NCBI GenBank assembly: GCA_947497245.1
Contig: CANMFO010000001.1
Span: forward strand, 372,001-436,000
Length of the DNA: 64,000 nt
Reading direction: 5' to 3'
DNA from: an uncultured Flavobacteriaceae bacterium
GTDB lineage: Bacteria > Bacteroidota > Bacteroidia > Flavobacteriales > Flavobacteriaceae
Part shown: one piece after another, positions 25,490-34,435 of the stretch
How positions within the stretch are numbered: position 1 is the first letter of the stretch
Layout: each line of letters begins with the position of its first letter
Notes under the pieces: generated by a model
Seen by the model: only the letters and a program-made list of their open reading frames with translations
Databases searched by the model: none
What the model was told of the DNA's origin: nothing
Program-made: the position numbers and the translations under genes

Positions 25490-25987
25490 TCATGCCCTGC
25501 CGATCATTTCCAAAATCCGGCCAACGATTTCCTCGGGCGTCTTATTGATCGAAACCCCTATGGCGTCTTGGGGTGGTTCCAAGGTTTCAAATTGCGACCG
25601 CAATAGGTCTGGGGGCATGAAATGATCTTTCCGAACCTGTAGCCTGGCGAGGATTTCATCGAAGGTCCCTTCCAGATACACAAAAGCGGTACACCGGTCC
25701 AAGTTAAGGGTGAGCGTATCCCGGTATGCTTTTTTGAGTGCGGAGCAGGTAATTATTGCTCCCCGGTCCTTGTGTTGGGCCGCCAAACGGTTCAAGGACT
25801 GTAACCAACCTTTGCGGTCTTCATCGTTCAACGGGTTGCCGGCCGCCATTTTTTGTACATGGGCCTCAAGATGATAGTCATCCCCATCAAAAAAGGGACA
25901 GTCCAATTTTTCCGCCAACAATTTACCAACGGTCGATTTTCCACAACCGGACACCCCCATGACAAAGAAAATGTTTTTTTTATCCAT
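25490..25987 (-). CDS. gntK: Gluconokinase
   Basis: 165 residues from the ATG complementary to 25985-25987. The P-loop VMGVSGCGKSTVGKLLAEKL is followed by FFDGDDYHLEAHVQKMAAGNPLNDEDRKGWL, the diagnostic gluconokinase segment, and ITCSALKKAYRD, FVYLEGTFDEILARLQVRKDHFM and LLRSQFETLEPP. It makes 6-phosphogluconate from gluconate. Its start overlaps the end of miaA by 8 bases, an arrangement suggesting coupled translation of unrelated functions. Confidence 0.92.
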   Translation of the reverse strand: MDKKNIFFVMGVSGCGKSTVGKLLAEKLDCPFFDGDDYHLEAHVQKMAAGNPLNDEDRKGWLQSLNRLAAQHKDRGAIITCSALKKAYRDTLTLNLDRCTAFVYLEGTFDEILARLQVRKDHFMPPDLLRSQFETLEPPQDAIGVSINKTPEEIVGRILEMIGRA

Positions 25988-26900
25988 TGCCGACCGTATT
26001 AAGGCGTTCCTGAACCCGATCCAGGACATGTTCTATCGGAAGGTCATGCGGAACCCAGAGGATATCGGGTTGTTTACGGTACCAGGTCAACTGCCGCTTG
26101 GCAAACCTTCGTGTGTTTTTTTTGATTTCCGCAATCGCAAAATCCAGATCGTATTCTCCGTCAAAATAACGGAATAGTTCTCGATATCCAACCGTTTGTA
26201 GGGCATTTAGGTGTTTTTGGGAATGTAGTGGGCGCGCTTCGTCGAGCAAACCCTGCTCCATCATCAAATCGACCCTTTGGTCGATACGCCGATACACGAG
26301 TTCCCGATCGGCCATGATACCCAGGCTCAGGGTCTTAAAAAAACGCTTGGGCCGATCCTTTCCCAAAAAGGAGGAGTAGGGCTGCCCGGTACCCAGGCAT
26401 ACTTCCAAAGCACGGATGACCCGGTGTGGGTTTTCAAGATCGATTTTTTTGTAATGCCGGGGATCCAATCGGCTCAGTTGTTTTTGCAAGGGGCGGAGTC
26501 CACCTTCCGTTAAGGTTTCGTTCAATCGCACACGGATCTTTGGGTCGATTTCTGGAAAATGGTCCAGGCCTTTTGTAACGGAATCCGTATATAGGCCGCT
26601 TCCCCCGACCAGGACCACGACTTCCTTCTGGGCAAAAAGACGTTCGAGATGTAAAAGCGCATCCCGTTCGTAATCGCCCACCGAATAATCGTCCACGACC
26701 CTCATGTGCTGTATGAAATGATGGGGTACGGTTGCCAACTCATCTTTTGAGGGTACCGCCGTGCCTATCGACATTTCTTTGTAAAATTGGCGGGAGTCGG
26801 CGGAAACGATTTCTGTACCAAAATGCACGGCGATCGCAATGGCCATTCCGGTCTTGCCAATTCCTGTGGGGCCAACAACGGAAACCAGTGTTTTTTCCAT
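25980..26900 (-). CDS. miaA: tRNA dimethylallyltransferase
   Basis: 306 residues. Seen are VVGPTGIGKTGMAIAIAVHFGTEIVSADSRQFYKEM (P-loop and DSRQ tRNA/substrate region), PHHFIQHMRVVDDYSVGDYERDAL, VVLVGGSGLYTDSVTKGLDHFP, and RVIRALEVCLGTGQPYS. It adds the dimethylallyl group to A37 of tRNAs reading UNN codons. Its ATG shares a base with the ion channel stop, and its end overlaps gntK. Confidence 0.95.
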   Translation of the reverse strand: MEKTLVSVVGPTGIGKTGMAIAIAVHFGTEIVSADSRQFYKEMSIGTAVPSKDELATVPHHFIQHMRVVDDYSVGDYERDALLHLERLFAQKEVVVLVGGSGLYTDSVTKGLDHFPEIDPKIRVRLNETLTEGGLRPLQKQLSRLDPRHYKKIDLENPHRVIRALEVCLGTGQPYSSFLGKDRPKRFFKTLSLGIMADRELVYRRIDQRVDLMMEQGLLDEARPLHSQKHLNALQTVGYRELFRYFDGEYDLDFAIAEIKKNTRRFAKRQLTWYRKQPDILWVPHDLPIEHVLDRVQERLNTVGNG

Positions 26901-27733
26901 TACAATCGGCTTCCACAGTTATAGCAGTGCTCGGCATCGTCTCGATGGCCCTCTTTGGCGCAAGAAGGACAGACCTGTGTGTTCAGGTGCACCTTCTTTT
27001 TCGCTTCCCAGCCTTGTTTGGTAAATTCCGAGGTGACAATTCCGGTGGGGACCGCAATAATCCCATAACCCAATATCATGACCACGGTGGCAATCAGTTG
27101 CCCCCAAGCGGTCTGCGGGGCGATATCTCCATACCCGACCGTCGTAAGGGTGACAATGGCCCAGTAGATGCTTCTCGGAATACTGGTAAAGCCCGAGGCA
27201 TCACTTTCGATCCAGTACATCACGGTTCCCATAATAACCGAAAGAATGAGCACGGTGTAGATAAAGACCGCAATTCTGGCGCGGCTGGCCTTAAGTGCCC
27301 TTTTCAGTTGGGAGGCTTCCCCCAGGAACTGCACCAATTTCAATATTCTGAAGACACGTAGTAAACGAAGTGCCCTAACGGCCAGGAAAACTTGAGATCC
27401 GGCAAAAACCAAAGAAATGTACAGTGGTATGGTGGACACCAGATCCACAAGCCCATAAAAACTGAGGATATATTTAAAGGGTTTTCGAATCGATATGATC
27501 CGGCCAATGTACTCAATGGTAAAGAAAATCGTAATGACCCACTCGAAGGTAAGCAGTATTTTGTGGTACTTGGCATCGATTTCCTTTACACTCTCCATCA
27601 TTACGAAAATGACGCTCAGGACAATAAGGGCAAAGAGTACGATATCGAACCACTTGCCCAGGGGCGTATCGGCCTCGTAGATGATCTCATGAAGTCTGCT
27701 CCTCCAGTTGGAGGTAGGTTTCTGTCGCTTCAC
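26900..27733 (-). CDS. Voltage-gated-type potassium channel with a C-terminal zinc ribbon
   Basis: 277 residues. Hydrophobic segments S1-S4 occupy roughly 30-150, with arginine-rich S4 RALRLLRVFRILKLVQFL. The pore holds the K+ selectivity filter TLTTVGYGDIAP. The last 23 residues contain two C-x2-C pairs (C255/C258 and C270/C273), a zinc-ribbon-like tail after a short cytoplasmic linker. Its stop overlaps the miaA start by one base, and it begins 3 bases after the exonuclease gene. Gating signals and the tail's role are unknown. Confidence 0.9.
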   Translation of the reverse strand: MKRQKPTSNWRSRLHEIIYEADTPLGKWFDIVLFALIVLSVIFVMMESVKEIDAKYHKILLTFEWVITIFFTIEYIGRIISIRKPFKYILSFYGLVDLVSTIPLYISLVFAGSQVFLAVRALRLLRVFRILKLVQFLGEASQLKRALKASRARIAVFIYTVLILSVIMGTVMYWIESDASGFTSIPRSIYWAIVTLTTVGYGDIAPQTAWGQLIATVVMILGYGIIAVPTGIVTSEFTKQGWEAKKKVHLNTQVCPSCAKEGHRDDAEHCYNCGSRL

Positions 27734-27736
27734 TGC

Positions 27737-29104
27737 TTAGGTATTCAGTTCCAAAATCTTTAGATTCCTCTTTTTTCTTAAATGGGACTCTATCAGGTAG
27801 TGCACATTGGCATCGGCCCTCATCGGAGTGATTAGCGATTCTAAGATATGCAAATTATTTATCTGATGGTTCAGCTCGTAGAATCCCTGGCCCTTAAACT
27901 GGCCCTTCTTGATCAAAAAGGCACTGTATTCCCCGGTTTCCCTCCCTTTGTCGACCAGTACCACATTCTTGTTGTTCAGACTGTACCTGTCCAATGCCTG
28001 CTGCACCCGGAAGTTATAGGAGGGGGCGCCCTCTTCTTCGATACAGGCCCCAAGACAAGTTTGGCCCTCGTAGTCGGGACAATGGCCCTGCTCCCTGAAA
28101 AGTCCGATACGTTTCGGGCAGAGTTGGAATTCGTCCTTGATGCGGTTCAGAAAGTGCTGCGCCGATTGAAAACTGCTAAAGGTCAACACCGGGGTCTTTC
28201 GGCTATCGACCTTACCGATTTCCAATACTAGGTAACCGTCCTCGACGGTATGTTGATACAGGGCGTGCGAAAACAATCTATGGTGGTTCGATTGACTAAA
28301 AATGGGCTTGTTCCGCTTTAACTCCTGGTATTCCTTTAACACGGCGACCAACTCGCTCCCCGTTTTTTCAAAAGTCACCTTTTTTGTCTCTTTCTGAAGT
28401 TTCCGGGCGCGCGGACCATCTTTGGTAAAGTGTTGGTTCACTCTTTTTTTGATATTGTTGCTCTTTCCCAGAAAAATGATCTCCCCATCCTTATTGTGCA
28501 TGTAATATACCCCTGTTTCGGAGGGAAGGGACTCAACAATGTCCAATTGGCGTTGTGAAAGTTCCCCGGTGCTCTCGGTACGGATGATATCCTTGACAAT
28601 GGATTTATCGACATCCTTGGCCAGCAACAGTTTGAACAGTTTCATGGTCGCGAGGGCATCCCCGTTTGCCCGGTGCCGGTCACTTACGGCAATTCCCAGG
28701 GATCGCACCAATTTGCCCAGACTGTGCGACTCAGCCTCGGGAATCAATTTTTTGGAAAGGTCAACGGTGCAAAGGGTTTTCCGTTCATAATTGTAGCCCA
28801 ATCTTCTAAATTCGGTTCGTAAGATCCGGTAATCAAATTGGGCGTTGTGCGCCACCAACACGCTATCTTGGGTGATTTCTACGATACGCTTGGCAACTTC
28901 GTGGAACTTTGGCGCGGTGCGGAGCATTTTGTTGTTGATACCCGTTAGGTTCACCACAAAAGGCTGGATTTTTTTTTCCGGGTTCACCAAACTGATGAAC
29001 TGGTCGACGACCTCATGCCCGTCGAACCTGTGGATAGCGATTTCGGTAATGCCCTCCTCGTTGTATTTTCCCCCCGTGGTCTCAATATCAAGTATGGCGT
29101 ACAT
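27737..29104 (-). CDS. DnaQ-like 3'-5' exonuclease fused to a GIY-YIG nuclease domain
   Basis: 455 residues. The N-terminal DEDDh exonuclease has D6 and E8 (ILDIETTGG), HNAQFD with D91, and H144/D149 in HRANGDA. The GIY-YIG domain starts at about 196 (GVYYMHNKDGEIIFLGKSNNIKKRVNQHF). Residues 329-354 hold cysteines at 329, 342, 350 and 354, spaced as in the UvrC cysteine cluster. This exonuclease-GIY-YIG layout is known in bacteria and resembles a Cho/UvrC-type repair nuclease joined to a proofreading fold. It likely acts in DNA repair; the substrate is unproven. Confidence 0.88.
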   Translation of the reverse strand: MYAILDIETTGGKYNEEGITEIAIHRFDGHEVVDQFISLVNPEKKIQPFVVNLTGINNKMLRTAPKFHEVAKRIVEITQDSVLVAHNAQFDYRILRTEFRRLGYNYERKTLCTVDLSKKLIPEAESHSLGKLVRSLGIAVSDRHRANGDALATMKLFKLLLAKDVDKSIVKDIIRTESTGELSQRQLDIVESLPSETGVYYMHNKDGEIIFLGKSNNIKKRVNQHFTKDGPRARKLQKETKKVTFEKTGSELVAVLKEYQELKRNKPIFSQSNHHRLFSHALYQHTVEDGYLVLEIGKVDSRKTPVLTFSSFQSAQHFLNRIKDEFQLCPKRIGLFREQGHCPDYEGQTCLGACIEEEGAPSYNFRVQQALDRYSLNNKNVVLVDKGRETGEYSAFLIKKGQFKGQGFYELNHQINNLHILESLITPMRADANVHYLIESHLRKKRNLKILELNT

Positions 29105-29125
29105 GTATGTTGTTCCTTCCTTTGT

Positions 29126-29785
29126 TTAGTGATAGTTTCTGGCTCCAAAGATACTACTTCCAATTCGTACCATGGTGCTGCCTTCTTCAATGGCCATTTT
29201 GTAGTCCCCGCTCATTCCCATGGATAAAATGGAAACATCGGGAATTTTTGATTTCAGTCCGTCAAAGAGCGATTTCAAGCTTTTGAACTCCCTTCGAATT
29301 TGAACACGGTCATCCGTAAAGGTGGCCATGCCCATGAGGCCGACCACACGAACATGCTTTAGTTGTTGAAATTCCTCGGAGGAAACAATATCGTTCAAAT
29401 CAAGCTCGTCCAGGCCAAATTTGGTGTCCTCCTCGGCAATGTGGATCTGAAGCAGGCAATCGATTACCCTGTGGTGCTTTTGGGCCTGTTTATCCACTTC
29501 CCGGAGCAGTCTAAAACTATCCACTCCGTGGACCAGGGCCACAAATTCGGCCATATGCTTTACCTTGTTTCGTTGCACATGCCCGATCATATGCCATTGG
29601 ATGTCTTTGGGCAGGGCCTCCCATTTTTGGGTCATTTCCTGAATCTTGTTTTCACCGAATATGCGTTGCCCGGCGTCATAGGCTTCCATCAGGTCCGAAG
29701 CGGGCTTGGTTTTGGACACCGCCACAAGCGCTACCTGTTCGGGCAGGTCCCTTAGGATACCTTCTAAATTTTCTTTTATCGACAT
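29126..29785 (-). CDS. YggS/PLPBP family PLP homeostasis protein
   Basis: 219 residues from the ATG complementary to 29783-29785; a longer frame exists, but MSIKENLEGIL opens the normal fold. The PLP-binding lysine is in VALVAVSKTKPASDL, followed by FGENKIQEMTQKWEALP, WHMIGHVQRNKVKHM, and the C-terminal SILSMGMSGDYKMAIEEGSTMVRIGSSIFG. These proteins bind pyridoxal phosphate and buffer PLP and amino acid pools rather than catalyse a known reaction. It is 21 bases upstream of the exonuclease gene on the same strand. Confidence 0.93.
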   Translation of the reverse strand: MSIKENLEGILRDLPEQVALVAVSKTKPASDLMEAYDAGQRIFGENKIQEMTQKWEALPKDIQWHMIGHVQRNKVKHMAEFVALVHGVDSFRLLREVDKQAQKHHRVIDCLLQIHIAEEDTKFGLDELDLNDIVSSEEFQQLKHVRVVGLMGMATFTDDRVQIRREFKSLKSLFDGLKSKIPDVSILSMGMSGDYKMAIEEGSTMVRIGSSIFGARNYH

Positions 29786-29889
29786 ACTTTTTTCAAATAG
29801 CTTGTTGTCGCCCTTCAGCCTTGTTGGCAACCCACTGGTTCAACCATGCCAAAACGGGGCAGTTCGTAAACACCGAGCATCTGCTTGGC

Positions 29890-31125
29890 TCACAACTCAT
29901 AGATGGCCATTGCACTTCTTAGCTTTGGTTCGATGAAGGTACTTTTCGGGGGCATAACCAAGTGGGCATCCGCCACCGCCTTGATCTCTTCCATTGTTAG
30001 GGGAACGAGCCCAAAACCCACCGTGAACTTCCCTTTATCGATTTCGTCCTTCATGCGTATGGCGTTGTGTTTGCCATAGCCGTACCGAATGCGTTTGTCC
30101 TTGCGCAGGTCGTGTATTCCCAATATGGGTTCCAGTACCGTCTTAAACAAAATTTGGGTATCGAGGGCGCTTAGGGCATCGGTAAATTCGTAAACTTTTT
30201 TTCGGAGGTGCAACGAGTAGAACGATCCTCCCAGATACATGCTGAAATGATGTTTTTTGGCTGGTTTGTACAGCACGTCCCCCCGGTTTTCAATTCGAAA
30301 GACGGCATCGAGCCTGACCAAAAATTCCTCTTTGGAGAGTCCGTTCAGGTCCTTTACCATTCTATTGAACTCAAAAATCCGTATCTCGGATTCGGGAATC
30401 AGATAGCTCATAAAGAAATTATAGGGTTCCCGTCCGGTGTGGTCCGGATTTTCCCGTTTTGAAATCTCGGCCAATAAATTCGAGGAAGCGCTTCGGTGGT
30501 GTCCGTCGGCAATGTAAAACGCATCTATTTCACCAAAGGCGGTCTGCAGCTTTTGAACGGTTTCCTTTTTGGAGATTGCCCATAGCTGATGGGTGACCTT
30601 ATCGGTGGTGGTGAAAAAGTATTCCGGGTCGCCCGACATTTCCGTTTCAAGGATTTCCTTGATTTCCGCATTGTCGGCGTAGGTCATCAATACGGGTTCC
30701 GCATTGAATTTTACCGTTTTTAGATAATTGGCAAATAGCGCTTCACGCCGCTGAAGGGTAGCTTCATGTTTTTTGATGACATCGTTTTGATAGTCCGCGA
30801 CACTGGTGCTGCAAAACAAGCCGCAGCAATTGAAATAGCTACTTTGCACCTGATACAGGTAAAAACTGTCCTGGGCATCCTTAAGAAAGGTATTGTCCTC
30901 CAAGAACTCCAAATAGCGGTTGTGCACCAATTGGTACCGCTCCTGTCCCGAGACGTTTTTGGAAAATTTATACCCCGGATTGATTATGTGCAAGAATGAA
31001 AACGGATTATAGGACAGTACGGAGTTCAATTCCCGCCGGGAATAGGTCTGGTAGGACCGGGAGGCAACGAAAGCGGCCTTGTCCCTCGTGGGACGTATGG
31101 CCTTAAAAGGTTTGACTAGAGCCAT
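29890..31125 (-). CDS. DUF1015 family protein
   Basis: 411 residues, full length for the family. Typical segments are VKPFKAIRPTRDKA at the N-terminus, NPFSFLHIINPG, YLYQVQ, FYIADGHHRSASS near residue 210 (the family's most conserved GHHR motif), and FFMSYLIPESEIRIFEFNRMV. DUF1015 has no settled biochemical role that I can state; it is sometimes described as kinase-like with serine metabolism links. It lies 17 bases downstream of the hydroxyacyl-CoA dehydrogenase gene, probably in one operon. Confidence 0.88.
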   Translation of the reverse strand: MALVKPFKAIRPTRDKAAFVASRSYQTYSRRELNSVLSYNPFSFLHIINPGYKFSKNVSGQERYQLVHNRYLEFLEDNTFLKDAQDSFYLYQVQSSYFNCCGLFCSTSVADYQNDVIKKHEATLQRREALFANYLKTVKFNAEPVLMTYADNAEIKEILETEMSGDPEYFFTTTDKVTHQLWAISKKETVQKLQTAFGEIDAFYIADGHHRSASSNLLAEISKRENPDHTGREPYNFFMSYLIPESEIRIFEFNRMVKDLNGLSKEEFLVRLDAVFRIENRGDVLYKPAKKHHFSMYLGGSFYSLHLRKKVYEFTDALSALDTQILFKTVLEPILGIHDLRKDKRIRYGYGKHNAIRMKDEIDKGKFTVGFGLVPLTMEEIKAVADAHLVMPPKSTFIEPKLRSAMAIYEL

Positions 31126-31142
31126 GGGTCGATCATTGATGG

Positions 31143-32030
31143 TTATACAAATTGTGCCGCAACATGCTCCGCTTTTCTGGATTCGGAATAGTCATAGAAG
31201 CCCTCGCCTGTTTTTACCCCCAACTTACCCGCCCGGACCATATTCACCAGTAGGGGGCAGGGGGCGTATTTGGGGCTCTTGAAACCGTCCGACATTACGT
31301 TCAAAATGGATAGGCAAACATCCAGCCCTATAAAGTCCGCCAATTGCAGTGGGCCCATGGGATGTGCCATGCCCAACTTCATCACGGTATCGATTTCCCG
31401 GACCCCGGCCACACCATGGAAAAGGGTCTCTATCGCTTCGTTGATCATGGGCATCAAAATACGGTTCGCCACAAAGCCAGGATAGTCGTTCACTTCGGTC
31501 GGGGTTTTGCCCAAGGCCACGGAAAGTTGCATGACGGCCGCGGTCGTTTCGTCGGAAGTACTGTAACCACGAATAATCTCCACCAGTTGCATGATCGGAA
31601 CGGGATTCATAAAGTGCATCCCAATGACCTTTTCCGGACGTTGGGTGGCCGCCGCAATTTGGGTGATGGAAATAGAGGACGTATTGGTCGCCAAAATGGT
31701 ATTTGCCGAACAATGCCTATCCAGCTGTTCAAAAATGTCCAGCTTAAGGTCCACATTTTCCGTGGCCGCTTCCACCACGAGGTCCATTCCCCGTATCCCT
31801 TCGGAAAGCTCCGTATGGGCGCTTATGTTGTTAAGGGTGTCGGACTTGTCCGTTGCGGTTATTCTTTCCTTTTCAAGCAATCGATCCAAATTTTTGGAAA
31901 TGGTCGCCATGCCCTTTTCAAGTGAAGTCTGGGAGATATCGATCAAGTTTACTTTAAATCCGTTTTGGGCGAAGACGTGGGCAATTCCGTTTCCCATGGT
32001 TCCCGCACCAATTACAGCTATATTTTCCAT
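31143..32030 (-). CDS. 3-hydroxyacyl-CoA dehydrogenase (3-hydroxybutyryl-CoA dehydrogenase type)
   Basis: 295 residues from the ATG complementary to 32028-32030, whose product starts directly with the NAD-binding IAVIGAGTMGNGIAHVFAQNG. The catalytic region ATNTSSISITQIAAATQRPEKVIGMHFMNPVPIMQLVEIIRG contains the H-x2-N-P motif, and the C-terminal helical domain has DYPGFVANRILMPMINEAIETL and MAHPMGPLQLADFIGLD. It interconverts 3-hydroxyacyl- and 3-oxoacyl-CoA in fatty acid or butyrate metabolism. It is a standalone 30-kDa form without hydratase domain. Confidence 0.93.
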   Translation of the reverse strand: MENIAVIGAGTMGNGIAHVFAQNGFKVNLIDISQTSLEKGMATISKNLDRLLEKERITATDKSDTLNNISAHTELSEGIRGMDLVVEAATENVDLKLDIFEQLDRHCSANTILATNTSSISITQIAAATQRPEKVIGMHFMNPVPIMQLVEIIRGYSTSDETTAAVMQLSVALGKTPTEVNDYPGFVANRILMPMINEAIETLFHGVAGVREIDTVMKLGMAHPMGPLQLADFIGLDVCLSILNVMSDGFKSPKYAPCPLLVNMVRAGKLGVKTGEGFYDYSESRKAEHVAAQFV

Positions 32031-32040
32031 AGGGTACAAT

Positions 32041-33000
32041 TTAAAAGGATTCTATGATCTGAAGGGCCACTTTTAGGGCATTGGCCCCTTGCTTCAGGCT
32101 CACCACAGGGGTACTGTCGTTATCTATCGCATCCGCAAAGGTTTCCAGCTCATCCATTATGGCATTGTTCTGGGCGATATCGGGATTTTCAAAGTAGATT
32201 TGCTTTTTTACGCCTTCCGCATTCTGAAGGACCATGTCAAAATCACCGGGTTTCTCAGGGGCATCCTTCATTTTGACCACCTCGACCTTTTTTTCCAAAA
32301 AATCAACGGAGATATAGGCATCTTTCTGAAAGAAGCGGGACTTGCGCATACTTTTCAAGGATATCCTGCTGGCCGTCAGATTGGCAACACAGCCATTGTC
32401 AAATTCAATTCGTGCGTTGGCTATATCGGGGGAATTGCTGATGACCGACACCCCACTGGCGTTTATTTTTTTAACCTGGGAAGGTACAACGCTCAGAATG
32501 GCATCGATATCATGGATCATTAAATCCAGCACCACGGGAACGTCGGTGCCGCGCGGATTGAATTCGGCCAATCGATGGGTCTCGATGAACATGGGGCTTT
32601 CGATGGTCTCCTTTACCGCGATAAATGCCGGATTAAACCGCTCAACATGGCCCACTTGCCCCTTTACTTGGTGTTTCTCCGAAAGCACTATCAGTTCTTC
32701 CGCTTCTTCCAGGGTCTTTGTAATCGGTTTTTCTATGAAAATGTGCCGTCCTTTTTCAATGGCTTTTTTTGCACACTCATAGTGCGACAGGGTTGGTGTA
32801 ACAATATCGACCACATCAACCGAATCTATCAGGGTATTGATGTTGTCGAAATAAGGATATCCAAATTCGGCGGCCACTTTCTGGCCATTGATGGCATCGG
32901 CATCATAAAAACCGACGAGCTCATACTTTGCGGATTCATTGAGCAGGCGCAGGTGGATTTTTCCCAAATGCCCCGCTCCGAGGACCCCAACTTTTAGCAT
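32041..33000 (-). CDS. Gfo/Idh/MocA family oxidoreductase
   Basis: 319 residues. The N-terminal Rossmann fold has VGVLGAGHLGKIHLRLL, and the conserved lysine motif FIEKPITKTLEEAEEL lies near residue 95. The C-terminal substrate domain contains GTDVPVVLDLMIHDIDAILSVV, where the usual HxxD is present. These enzymes oxidise or reduce sugars or related compounds with NAD(P). No sugar genes adjoin it, so the substrate is open. It is 10 bases from the hydroxyacyl-CoA dehydrogenase gene. Confidence 0.9.
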   Translation of the reverse strand: MLKVGVLGAGHLGKIHLRLLNESAKYELVGFYDADAINGQKVAAEFGYPYFDNINTLIDSVDVVDIVTPTLSHYECAKKAIEKGRHIFIEKPITKTLEEAEELIVLSEKHQVKGQVGHVERFNPAFIAVKETIESPMFIETHRLAEFNPRGTDVPVVLDLMIHDIDAILSVVPSQVKKINASGVSVISNSPDIANARIEFDNGCVANLTASRISLKSMRKSRFFQKDAYISVDFLEKKVEVVKMKDAPEKPGDFDMVLQNAEGVKKQIYFENPDIAQNNAIMDELETFADAIDNDSTPVVSLKQGANALKVALQIIESF

Positions 33001-33188
33001 AGTTTTTGATTTGCCCCAAAAATAAGGATAGTTTGGCAGTTAATTTGTTTAGGCATTACAGTTTATTTTGCTATTGTCCATAAACGATCTGTTTTGGTTC
33101 CAATTGTGAATCCAATGGCAGAATTATGCGCCTGTGATTTGGAACTTATCCCATTTCCGTTCTAACTTCGCGATCCAACACCAAACCT

Positions 33189-33830
33189 TTGAAAGATACC
33201 CTGAAACATCGCGGCATGCGAAATAAATTGGCCAATGTACTTGTGGGCAAGGGAATTGCCGATAGAAGAGTGCTCGAAGCCATAAAGACGATACCCAGAC
33301 ACCTGTTCATGGACAGCAGCTTTGAGGGACATGCCTATCAGGACAAGGCTTTTCCCATCGCAGCGGAGCAAACGATTTCGCAGCCCTATACCGTAGCTTT
33401 TCAAACGGAACTGCTACTACTGGAACCCCACCAAAAAATTTTGGAAATCGGCACGGGAAGTGGTTACCAAACTGCCGTACTACTGCACTTAAAGGCCAAA
33501 GTATATACCATAGAAAGGCAATTGGAGCTTTTTAAGAAGACCAGTATTTTCTTTAAAAAAATGGGCTACCGTCCGAAGAAGTCTATTTTTGGGGATGGTT
33601 ATAAAGGATTGCCGAAAGAGGCACCTTTCGATGGGATCATTGTCACCGCGGGCGCTCCCGAAGTACCCAAGCCCCTGATGGCACAGCTGAAAATAGGGGG
33701 CAGGTTGGTCATTCCCATCGGGGTCGATGAACAGGAAATGACCCTGTTCGTTCGAAAGTCCGAAAAAGAATTTGAAAAAAAAGAGTTCGGATCGTTCCGC
33801 TTTGTGCCACTTTTGGAGGATAAGAACTAG
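33189..33830 (+). CDS. pcm: Protein-L-isoaspartate O-methyltransferase
   Basis: 213 residues. The family's MKDTLKHRGMRNKLANVL start is read from TTG at 33189; an in-frame ATG nine codons later would cut conserved sequence. Motifs are PRHLFMDSSFEGHAYQDKAFPIAAEQTISQPYTVA, the SAM-binding ILEIGTGSGYQTAVL, and IIVTAGAPEVPKPLMAQLKIGGRLVIPIG. It methylates isoaspartyl residues as a first step in repairing aged proteins. The 188-base gap upstream to the divergent oxidoreductase holds only a weak -7-like box for the other strand. Confidence 0.92.
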   Translation: MKDTLKHRGMRNKLANVLVGKGIADRRVLEAIKTIPRHLFMDSSFEGHAYQDKAFPIAAEQTISQPYTVAFQTELLLLEPHQKILEIGTGSGYQTAVLLHLKAKVYTIERQLELFKKTSIFFKKMGYRPKKSIFGDGYKGLPKEAPFDGIIVTAGAPEVPKPLMAQLKIGGRLVIPIGVDEQEMTLFVRKSEKEFEKKEFGSFRFVPLLEDKN

Positions 33831-33867
33831 CGGCATCCCGCTCATGCCATTCTGAGGAAAATCCTAT

Positions 33868-34329
33868 CTATTTGTTAAAACTTTTTTTTATTCGGTCCAG
33901 ATCGCGCTTGTTGTCCCGATCTTTGATGGTCTCGCGTTTGTCGTAGAGTTTTTTGCCCTTGGCCAGGGCAATGTTCAGTTTGGCAAGGCCGCGGTCGTTA
34001 ACGAAAAGGGTTAAGGGTATGATGGTCAATCCGGAAGCTTTGACCTCCTTTTCCAGTTTCTTCAGTTCCCTTTTGTTCAGCAACAATTTTCGCGACGCTT
34101 TGGGCTTGTGGTTGTAGTGCGAGCCGTGGGTGTATTCGTCGACCTGCATGTTGATGATGAACAATTCGCCCCGATCATTGAATTCGCAGAAACCTTCGGC
34201 AATGGAAGCCTTGCCCAAGCGAATGGACTTTATCTCGGTACCGGACAGTACGATACCTGCCGTGAATTGATCTAACAATTCAAATTCAAAACGGGCCTTT
34301 TTGTTCTTTATGTTGATGTTTTGCTGCAT
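33868..34329 (-). CDS. smpB: SsrA-binding protein SmpB
   Basis: 153 residues from the ATG complementary to 34327-34329. Seen are [46 protein letters not shown], then [41 protein letters not shown] and a basic C-terminal tail with [23 protein letters not shown]. SmpB binds tmRNA and directs it to stalled ribosomes. It ends 37 bases from the convergent pcm gene. The ssrA gene was not found in this window. Confidence 0.95.
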   Translation of the reverse strand: MQQNINIKNKKARFEFELLDQFTAGIVLSGTEIKSIRLGKASIAEGFCEFNDRGELFIINMQVDEYTHGSHYNHKPKASRKLLLNKRELKKLEKEVKASGLTIIPLTLFVNDRGLAKLNIALAKGKKLYDKRETIKDRDNKRDLDRIKKSFNK

Positions 34330-34435
34330 GGCCCACAAAAATAGGAACAATTATCCTAACCGGGGCAAGTCCTTTTTTTGGAAAGCAATTTTCAGCACCG
34401 GGTGGTTAAGGGTTGGAAGCTGCGGTTTTGCAGGT

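Noticed and set aside
33828-33845. Small hairpin after pcm (AGCGG...CCGCT)
   Set aside because: Only 5 bp and no T run on the plus strand, so not counted as a terminator.
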